Source: UBA7359 sp964523895
GTDB taxonomy: Bacteria > Pseudomonadota > Gammaproteobacteria > Eutrophobiales > Eutrophobiaceae
NCBI GenBank assembly: GCA_964523895.1
Contig: CAZGBJ010000019.1
Location: forward strand, 1 to 47,502
Direction: 5' to 3'
Length of the DNA: 47,502 nt
Below the pieces are notes generated by a model. It searched no databases. It was given only the letters and a program-made list of their open reading frames with translations, and was not told the origin of the DNA. The position numbers and the translations under genes were made by a program. The number at the start of each line of letters is the position of its first letter. The first letter of the stretch is position 1. Below are positions 1 through 5,625 of this stretch, piece after piece.

Positions 1-116
1 GCTTTATCTGATATTTTCTGACGAAAATCAGACGGCATAACATCGGCTTGTGCTATAGAAAATGTCATTAAGCTAATGATTAATAAGTATATTATATTTA
101 GGCCTGAATGTTTCAT
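1..116 (-). CDS. Partial exported protein of unknown function (N-terminus only)
   Basis: Reading leftward from an ATG at 116-114 there is an open frame to the window edge (38 full codons). The first 24 residues form a classical signal peptide: Met-Lys-His start, a hydrophobic core rich in Ile and Leu, then an Ala-Gln-Ala cleavage site before Asp25. A GGAG ribosome-binding sequence lies about 8-12 bases upstream of the ATG. The gene is divergent from xoxF, separated by about 660 bases of AT-rich DNA, so it may share regulation with the xox cluster. Too little protein is visible to name it. That it is exported is inference from the signal peptide. Confidence 0.6.
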   Translation of the reverse strand, partial: MKHSGLNIIYLLIISLMTFSIAQADVMPSDFRQKISDK

Positions 117-228
117 GTCTGAGCTCTCCAAAAGGACTATGTTTTATTGTTATTTTTATGACTATTACTATAAGAATTAGTTTTATATATTCTAAATGAA
201 TAATATCGATTTTTTGCTGCAAGTTTGA

Positions 229-245
229 TTGTTGCGTCGCAACAA
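229..245. promoter_or_regulatory. 17-bp perfect palindrome, candidate operator
   Basis: TTGTTGCGTCGCAACAA is an 8-bp perfect inverted repeat around one central base. It stands in otherwise very AT-rich DNA between the divergent exported-protein gene and xoxF. The size and symmetry suit a dimeric transcription factor site. No regulator gene for it is visible in this window and I do not recognise the motif. Confidence 0.4.
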
Positions 246-437
246 GACATGTATTTTTTAGTTGTTTAAAGGCTTAACTATTCGCTTGTCTAAATGTCTA
301 TTTTTTAATAAAAAAAATGCCTTGCGCCATTCGGGAAAATTTCCTAAACTCTCCTCGTATTTAATAATTTAGGTAGTAAAATTAGCATTTTAAAGTAAAG
401 AAATTATTGTAATTTAATAATAAGTTGTTCTAATCTA

Positions 438-466
438 TTTCAAATGCTGGCGTTTACCTTTATAAT
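438..466 (+). promoter_or_regulatory. Possible sigma70-type promoter of xoxF
   Basis: A perfect TATAAT lies at 461-466 with a poor TTTCAA -35 element at 438-443 and a 17-base spacer. Transcription from here would begin near 473 and give xoxF a leader of about 300 bases. The region is AT-rich, so a chance TATAAT is possible. Confidence 0.3.
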
Positions 467-472
467 CTATCT

Positions 473-776
473 AGTTTAGATAATAAAAATAACTAACTAA
501 TGGTTTGGAAACCTTTCTAACCATACTACTCGAAGGAATTGGCTAAATATAATAATATGCATTTACCTGCATTACTGTTGTTAAACCCATTCAACTTTGC
601 TGGCTCTTCAGCAGCCAATCCTCGTGTTCAATTCAAACGTTTCTCCTTTGCTGCGACTGTGGCAATGGTTCCTATCAGTTTTAAAACTCTATAACACTTT
701 ATGATCTCGAGGTGTTATATAGTTATTTGTGTTACGAGATCAAAGTTACATGATCAACTAAATAGAGGAGGAGGTC
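473..776 (+). promoter_or_regulatory. Long structured 5' leader of xoxF
   Basis: The 300 bases ahead of xoxF contain several stems. ATGGTT at 500-505 can pair with AACCAT at 519-524. TATAACAC at 690-697 can pair with GTGTTATA at 712-719. GATCTCG at 703-709 can pair with CGAGATC at 735-741. The last two stems interleave, so they form either a pseudoknot or two alternative folds. A very strong ribosome-binding site (AGGAGGAGG) follows just before the xoxF ATG. A short possible reading frame (557-694) ends inside the first arm. This is the layout of a cis-acting RNA switch or leader-peptide attenuator. No known riboswitch class is recognised. Confidence 0.45.
557..694 (+). CDS. Possible 45-residue leader peptide upstream of xoxF
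   Basis: An ATG at 557 opens a frame of 45 codons ending with TAA at 692-694. The segment is visibly less AT-rich than the DNA on its left, which is why it draws attention. The predicted peptide begins with a short hydrophobic stretch rich in Leu and has a basic middle (Arg, Lys) and a hydrophobic end. An AAGGAA sequence lies about 17-20 bases upstream, further than usual for a ribosome-binding site. The stop codon overlaps the 5' arm of a stem in the xoxF leader, so its translation could affect folding. It resembles no precursor peptide I know (it is not PqqA-like) and may equally be untranslated leader RNA. Confidence 0.25.
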   Translation: MHLPALLLLNPFNFAGSSAANPRVQFKRFSFAATVAMVPISFKTL

Positions 777-2744
777 ATGAGTAAATTATCAATAAAGAAA
801 TGCCTTGTTGCCTTATTGGCATTAGGACTTTCGACTTCAGTTATGGCGAACGATGAAGTTCGTAAACTGAACGACAATCCTAACTACTGGGCTTATCCTG
901 GCGGTGACTACAATAACTGGCGTTATACTGCGTTGAATCAAATCAACACAAAAAATGCTAGCAAAATTGTTGCTGCTTGGACATTTTCAACTGGCCGTCT
1001 ACAAGGTCATGAAGGTGGACCACTAGTATTACCTGGAAGCGCAACTGGCTTAGGTGGTGATACTTTATATATCCATTCTTCATTCCCTAATGACGTTTTT
1101 GCTATCAGCTTGGATACGCTTAATATCATTTGGTATTATGAGCCACAACAAGACGAAGCTGAAACCGTGCCTGTAATGTGTTGCGATATCGTAAACCGCG
1201 GCTTAGGTTACAGCATGGGTCAAATCTATCTGCAACAAGCTGATACCACTTTGGTTGCCTTGAATGCTAAAACCGGTGCAGTTAACTGGAGTGTAAAACA
1301 AGGTAGCGAAGTGACTGGCGATCTTAATTCCAAAGAAGGACGCGGAGTTAGCCCAGCTAGTGGTATGACCAACACCAATGCGCCACACCCAATTAAAGAC
1401 AAAGTCTTTACTGGTTGTTCTGGTGCTGAATTCGGTGTTCGTTGTTGGATTGCTGCTTACAATGCAAAAGACGGTTCTCTTGCATGGCGTGCTTTCAGCA
1501 TGGGTCCTGATGAAGACATCATTTTCGACAAAAATACCACTTCATTAGGTAAGAAAGTCGGCAAAGATTCTTCATTAAAGACTTGGTGTTCAAACTCAGA
1601 CTGGAAAGCGCCTTCACTTGGACCTAACAAATGTAAAGGTTTAAGCGATGCTTGGAAATCAGGCGGTGGTTCAGTTTGGGGTTGGTGGCCAGCGGATTTT
1701 GAAGAAAATCTAGTCTACTACGGTAATGGTAACCCATCTACCTGGAACCCAGTCGTACGTCCTGGTGACAACAAATGGTCTATGACCATGTTCGCTCGTG
1801 ACATCGACACAGGTGTTGCTCGTTGGGTTTATCAAATGACTCCACATGATGAGTGGGATTATGATGGCATTAACGAAATGATTCTTGCTGACATCAAAGT
1901 TAAGGGCAAAATGACCCCGGCTTTGGTTCACTTTGATCGTAACGGTTATGGCTATACCATGAATCGTAAAACGGGTGCTTTACTCGTCGCTGAAAAGTAT
2001 GATCCTGCTGTTAACTGGTCTACCCACGTTGACATGAAAACGGGTTATCCTCAAACGGTTAACAGTAAATCTACTCACTTCCAGGGTGAAGACGTAGTGT
2101 CTAAGGACGTTTGTCCTGCAGCACTTGGTACTAAAGATCAGCAGCCTGCTGCTTTCTCTCCACGTACCAATCTGTTCTATGTCCCAACCAACCATGTATG
2201 TATGACTTATGAGCCTGTAAGTTATTCTGCTGGTGGTAACCAGTACACTGCAGGTGCAGCATATGTAAATGCTAACCTGACAATGTATCCTGCTGGCGCT
2301 GTATGCCCAGATTGTCCTAACAATAACGCTGCTCACGACAACATGGGTAACTTCATTGCTTGGGATGCTGGCACTGGTAAAATCGTATGGAACATTGTTG
2401 AACAATGGTCTGTATGGTCTGGTGTACTTACTACAGCTGGCGACGTAGTGTTCTATGGAACACTTGACGCATATGCTAAAGCAGTTGATGCTAAAACCGG
2501 TAAGTTGCTTTGGAAATTCAAAGCACCTTCTGGAATCATTGGCAACTTCAACTCTTGGGCGCATAAAGGTAAGCAATACGTTGGTGTCCTTTCGGGTATC
2601 GGCGGTTGGGCTGGCGCGGTTGTCGCTATCCCTGGCTTAGCGGCTGCTCCTGGTGAAGCTGCTCTAGGTGCTGTTGGTGGTTATCGTGCACTATTGAATT
2701 CTTCGCGTAATGCGGGAATTTTGATGGTGTTTAGCCTACCTTAA
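777..2744 (+). CDS. xoxF: Lanthanide-dependent PQQ methanol dehydrogenase XoxF
   Basis: Periplasmic quinoprotein that oxidises methanol to formaldehyde or formate using PQQ and a rare-earth ion. The start is fixed by AGGAGGAGG just before the ATG and by a signal peptide ending at Ala24. Family marks are visible: the vicinal disulfide Cys135-Cys136, Glu218 in GAEFGVR, Asn319 in GNGNPSTWNP, and WDYDG at 360-364. Asp361 is the catalytic base, and Asp363 is the extra aspartate diagnostic of lanthanide-binding XoxF (calcium MxaF has Ala there). Tryptophan-docking propeller repeats run through the whole protein. At 655 residues it is longer than the roughly 600 usual for XoxF5, with extra cysteines at 214, 223, 271 and 286 and a CPDC motif near residue 510, so it may belong to another XoxF clade. 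The next genes are a cupredoxin and xoxJ; no xoxG cytochrome is present in the window. Confidence 0.95.
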   Translation: MSKLSIKKCLVALLALGLSTSVMANDEVRKLNDNPNYWAYPGGDYNNWRYTALNQINTKNASKIVAAWTFSTGRLQGHEGGPLVLPGSATGLGGDTLYIHSSFPNDVFAISLDTLNIIWYYEPQQDEAETVPVMCCDIVNRGLGYSMGQIYLQQADTTLVALNAKTGAVNWSVKQGSEVTGDLNSKEGRGVSPASGMTNTNAPHPIKDKVFTGCSGAEFGVRCWIAAYNAKDGSLAWRAFSMGPDEDIIFDKNTTSLGKKVGKDSSLKTWCSNSDWKAPSLGPNKCKGLSDAWKSGGGSVWGWWPADFEENLVYYGNGNPSTWNPVVRPGDNKWSMTMFARDIDTGVARWVYQMTPHDEWDYDGINEMILADIKVKGKMTPALVHFDRNGYGYTMNRKTGALLVAEKYDPAVNWSTHVDMKTGYPQTVNSKSTHFQGEDVVSKDVCPAALGTKDQQPAAFSPRTNLFYVPTNHVCMTYEPVSYSAGGNQYTAGAAYVNANLTMYPAGAVCPDCPNNNAAHDNMGNFIAWDAGTGKIVWNIVEQWSVWSGVLTTAGDVVFYGTLDAYAKAVDAKTGKLLWKFKAPSGIIGNFNSWAHKGKQYVGVLSGIGGWAGAVVAIPGLAAAPGEAALGAVGGYRALLNSSRNAGILMVFSLP

Positions 2745-2770
2745 GTACTAAAACAGACGTAAGTTTGTTA

Positions 2771-2806
2771 AAGTCCCCGGCACTTCGGTGTCGGGGACTT
2801 TTTTTA
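2771..2806 (+). terminator. Rho-independent terminator of xoxF
   Basis: AAGTCCCCGGCAC pairs with GTGTCGGGGACTT across a TTCG tetraloop (13 pairs with one G-U), followed directly by a T run. It lies 26 bases after the xoxF stop, so xoxF is probably transcribed alone or with limited read-through. Confidence 0.93.
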
Positions 2807-3115
2807 TGTACAGGATGTACTGGTCGAAAATTGCTAGATAATATGTTCCAGACATTATCAACCGACTTCATCCGTGAAGTCGTCCTGCATTTTCGACACT
2901 TCCGCCATCCATGGCGGTCGTATGTTGCAGGTAGAGGACGCGCAGGAGCGACCAGTAACAGGATGTAAAGTCAGGATTTGTGTTCCTGACACCAAAGTAG
3001 GCGCTTTAAGCGATGTTGCGAGACGTTTACAGGAAGTAAGCGGAAGAGTGAAGCTGGAACAAGAGATCGATGAGTCCGAAGTAACGATGTACAGAATGCA
3101 TAAGTACTTAAATAG
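2806..3115. repeat. Modular hairpin repeat array after xoxF
   Basis: The array starts inside the terminator T run. It is built of small inverted repeats: GTAC-AGGAT-GTAC at 2808-2820, GACTTC-ATCCGT-GAAGTC around 2874, CCGCCATCCATGGCGG at 2902-2917, GTCAGGA...TCCTGAC around 2970-2990, and TTAC-AGGAA-GTAA around 3027. The loops read AGGA on the plus strand or ACGGA/ATGGA on the minus strand. Stretches of about 30 and 45 bases are shared almost exactly with the repeat at 29024-29122. The tail after about 3020 resembles the array at 35243-35456. Open frames crossing this region are made of repeat DNA. Confidence 0.8.
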
Positions 3116-3153
3116 GAAAAAGTTCCCTAAATAAATTAGTCATTTAAAAGAAC

Positions 3154-3184
3154 TTGCTGTAAATTACACAGTCTTACATATAAT
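3154..3184 (+). promoter_or_regulatory. Possible promoter of the cupredoxin gene
   Basis: TTGCTG at 3154-3159 and TATAAT at 3179-3184 are separated by 19 bases. The match is fair but the spacer is long. The remaining stretch from 3116 to 3335 is AT-rich and shows no other feature. Confidence 0.3.
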
Positions 3185-3335
3185 CTGATGATTAAACAAA
3201 GTCAGACTTAATAATACATAGATATGAAAGTTGGAACGTCAATTATTTGGACGACACTATTAAATTCCGCTTTATTTTTTAAATTGAAATTATATTAATA
3301 ATAATAACGTAATAACTTTTTTGGAGATGATTATC

Positions 3336-3779
3336 ATGACAAAAAGAACAATATTGACCACATTATTGGCTATTTTTTCTTTTATATTGCCAAACCTTGT
3401 GAATGCTGCTGAACATAGCGTTAATGCAGAGGCGAGAGTATTTAATCCCGCAATTATTTATATTGCTCCTGGTGATACGGTAAAATTCAATAACATGACT
3501 TCACATAATGCTGTCAGCTATGTAGTACCTGAAGGCGGTACAGTGTTTGGTGAACACGGTAAAATGGCAGGTAGCTCTATGAGTGTGACACCTGACAAAG
3601 AAGGTGTTTGGGGCTATGTATGTGAACCCCATGTTGGTTTTGGTATGGTGGGTGTAATTGTTGTTGGTGATGTGACCGCTGAACAAAAAGACGCAGCAAA
3701 AGCAAAAGCCATGGCCGAATTAGAAGGTCCTTTCAAACGACTTATTGGTAAAATCAATAAGATAAAACCAACAAAATAA
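3336..3779 (+). CDS. Pseudoazurin-like type I copper protein
   Basis: Small periplasmic electron-transfer protein of 147 residues. The ATG at 3336 is preceded by TTGGAG nine bases upstream, and the next 24 residues are a signal peptide ending in Val-Asn-Ala. Copper ligands are all visible: His57 in TSHNAVSY, then Cys96, His99 and Met104 in VCEPHVGFGM, the C-x2-H-x4-M spacing typical of pseudoazurin. A helical charged tail (residues about 113-147) follows, as in pseudoazurins. It sits between xoxF and xoxJ, exactly where xoxG (the cytochrome c electron acceptor of XoxF) is normally found. The inference is that it may accept electrons from XoxF or link it to an oxidase. The family call is firm. 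The partner is inferred from position only. Confidence 0.88.
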   Translation: MTKRTILTTLLAIFSFILPNLVNAAEHSVNAEARVFNPAIIYIAPGDTVKFNNMTSHNAVSYVVPEGGTVFGEHGKMAGSSMSVTPDKEGVWGYVCEPHVGFGMVGVIVVGDVTAEQKDAAKAKAMAELEGPFKRLIGKINKIKPTK

Positions 3780-3812
3780 GTCTTCTGATTTCATCATCAA
3801 ATAAACAATGGA

Positions 3813-3848
3813 CAGTCCGCTCAATTTAAAGAGCGGACTGCTTTATTT
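3813..3848 (+). terminator. Terminator between the cupredoxin gene and xoxJ
   Basis: CAGTCCGCTC and GAGCGGACTG form a perfect 10-bp stem around an 8-base loop, followed by CTTTATTTT. The hairpin ends only about ten bases before the xoxJ ATG, so it also occupies the place where a ribosome-binding site should be. xoxJ expression must depend on read-through or on unusual initiation. Confidence 0.8.
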
Positions 3849-3850
3849 TC

Positions 3851-4696
3851 ATGAAAAAAACAATCACAATTTTATTATCTACATTTTTATTCCATGCAGT
3901 TTTTGCTGAAGAAGCTCTTCCTGATTCTGAATATCTCAAGGTATGTGCAGATCCTTATATGCTACCTTTTTCAAATAAAAAGGAAGAAGGATATGAAAAT
4001 AAAATTGCAGAATTATTAGCTAAGAAGTTAGGTTTAAAACTAAAATACGAATTCTTCCCTCAACGAATGGGCTTTATCAGAAATACGCTGCGTGCCGAAT
4101 CTGAAGAAAGTGAAGGTTATAAATGTGATTTAGTCATTAACGTGCCATCTCAATTTGAATTAGCCGCAACCACCGAGCCTTACTATCGTACTACTTATGC
4201 ATTAGTTTACGCTAAAGGAAGAGGCCTGGATGACGTCACAGAGCCAGAAATGTTGGCTAAGGTTATAAAAGAGAAGCAGTTGGATGATATAAAGATTGGT
4301 CTTTCTGATCGTGGTGATCCGGCTCAATTATGGTTTTTTTATCAGGAATTAATGGGATATACAATACCATATCAAGGACATCCCGGTGATCCAAAACTTA
4401 ACCCTGGTCATACTCTTATTAAGGATATTGCTGACGGTAAAATTGATGTGGCTATTATTTGGGGACCAACAGCGGGTTATTACGCTAAAGTTTATAAGGA
4501 TAAGGCTGAGCTGGTTTTATTACCACTAAAAGATGATGTAAAGAAAAATCGCCAAATGAGATTCTCGTACAGTAATTCCATGGCTGTGAGATATGGCGAA
4601 AAAGAATGGAAAGAAAAAATTAACAACTTAATTAAAGAAAATAAAACAGAAATTGAAAAAATATTAACAGACTATGGTATTCCATTAGTTAAATAG
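3851..4696 (+). CDS. xoxJ: XoxJ/MoxJ-like periplasmic binding protein
   Basis: Periplasmic protein of 281 residues with the fold of a family 3 solute-binding protein (quinoprotein-dehydrogenase-associated type). The signal peptide is residues 1-19, cleaved after Val-Phe-Ala. The mature part opens with LKVCADPYMLPFS, typical of this family, followed by a binding domain to about residue 265. XoxJ/MxaJ proteins help activate or mature the methanol dehydrogenase; they are not linked to an ABC transporter, and none is seen here. The start is set by the signal peptide. There is no Shine-Dalgarno sequence, because a terminator hairpin lies directly upstream. The next gene begins 12 bases after its stop. 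Confidence 0.85.
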   Translation: MKKTITILLSTFLFHAVFAEEALPDSEYLKVCADPYMLPFSNKKEEGYENKIAELLAKKLGLKLKYEFFPQRMGFIRNTLRAESEESEGYKCDLVINVPSQFELAATTEPYYRTTYALVYAKGRGLDDVTEPEMLAKVIKEKQLDDIKIGLSDRGDPAQLWFFYQELMGYTIPYQGHPGDPKLNPGHTLIKDIADGKIDVAIIWGPTAGYYAKVYKDKAELVLLPLKDDVKKNRQMRFSYSNSMAVRYGEKEWKEKINNLIKENKTEIEKILTDYGIPLVK

Positions 4697-4708
4697 TTGA
4701 GAGTGTAT

Positions 4709-5506
4709 ATGAGATTTATTGTCAATTTAGTAATTGCAGTTAGCACATTAACTTTAATGAGCAGCAATTTATTAGCTGAAGAATCAAGCCAGAATATCGC
4801 GCCTACAAGAGGTGGCACTGCTCTAACTCAGGAAGAACTGGATTCAAGTATTGGTCGATATGGTGAAGTAGACGAGATTCCAGAAGGTTTTAAATTCAAT
4901 GATGCTGAAACAAAATTATGGCTTTCTGACCATTTGGCAAATATAAAAAAACCAGTCAGCTTATATTATGAATTTGTTAAGTCAGGAACTTTTGAAGAGG
5001 GTTTTAGTGATTCGGTTTATCTGAAAATACTGGAATTAAATGATGACGGCAGCAAGAATGCCCAGCTGGATTTTTTTACAGCAGAAAAAAAACAGGCTGT
5101 AAATGCTGATAATGTCACAGGTATTTTTGGTAACCCTGTATTAGGAATTTTTATGCAAGGTGATGTTTATGAAATGAATCGACTTGCAGAAGGACACTGG
5201 AGATATTTCCATAAGCAAATAAAAGTTTCACTAAGAGAAGATGCCGTTATTGAACCGACGACATTCAGCTTTAATGGTAAAGAATATCAAGGTGAAAAAT
5301 TATTTTTTTCACCTTATTTGAATGATCCTCATCGTCGTGACTTTGAAAAATTTGCCGAGAAATATTATGAATTCATCTTTTCAGATGATATTCCAGGCAC
5401 CCTGTATAAAATAACAACGGTGATCCCGGATACTAATGCGGAGTCTGCTGAGCCGCTTATATTAGAAACATTGACATTAATAGATGTGAAAAATAACGAG
5501 TCCTGA
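4709..5506 (+). CDS. Exported protein of unknown function in the xox cluster
   Basis: A protein of 265 residues. The ATG at 4709 is chosen over an in-frame TTG at 4697 because a GAGAG sequence precedes it and the signal peptide (cleaved near Leu-Leu-Ala, residue 23) then has a normal length. The mature protein is acidic and soluble with no cysteine pair, haem motif or membrane segment. It has several aromatic-rich stretches, for example around SLYYEF and GHWRYFHKQ. It lies 12 bases behind xoxJ, so it is almost surely co-transcribed and periplasmic. I do not recognise the family. A role in methanol dehydrogenase function is inferred from position only. Confidence 0.75.
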   Translation: MRFIVNLVIAVSTLTLMSSNLLAEESSQNIAPTRGGTALTQEELDSSIGRYGEVDEIPEGFKFNDAETKLWLSDHLANIKKPVSLYYEFVKSGTFEEGFSDSVYLKILELNDDGSKNAQLDFFTAEKKQAVNADNVTGIFGNPVLGIFMQGDVYEMNRLAEGHWRYFHKQIKVSLREDAVIEPTTFSFNGKEYQGEKLFFSPYLNDPHRRDFEKFAEKYYEFIFSDDIPGTLYKITTVIPDTNAESAEPLILETLTLIDVKNNES

Positions 5507-5625
5507 TTTGATTCATTTGCGTCGTTTATATCAATTCTAAAACATCAATCAGTTAAACTGAATAAACATTAACAATAGAATTTTCTGATTTTTTTAGTCT
5601 ATCGTTGCAGACTTATTTTTTGATC

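Noticed and set aside
1980..2576. 198-codon frame antisense to xoxF
   Set aside because: It lies wholly inside xoxF on the other strand, with no ribosome-binding site and a composition explained by xoxF codon bias.
2765..2968. Open frame of 67 codons across the xoxF terminator
   Set aside because: It begins within the terminator and runs through hairpin repeats; the matching frame at 29049-29273 is the same repeat read through.
2874..3134. Open frame of 86 codons after the xoxF terminator
   Set aside because: Its first half is repeat DNA shared with 29024-29122 and the rest resembles the array at 35243-35456. No ribosome-binding site or protein family.
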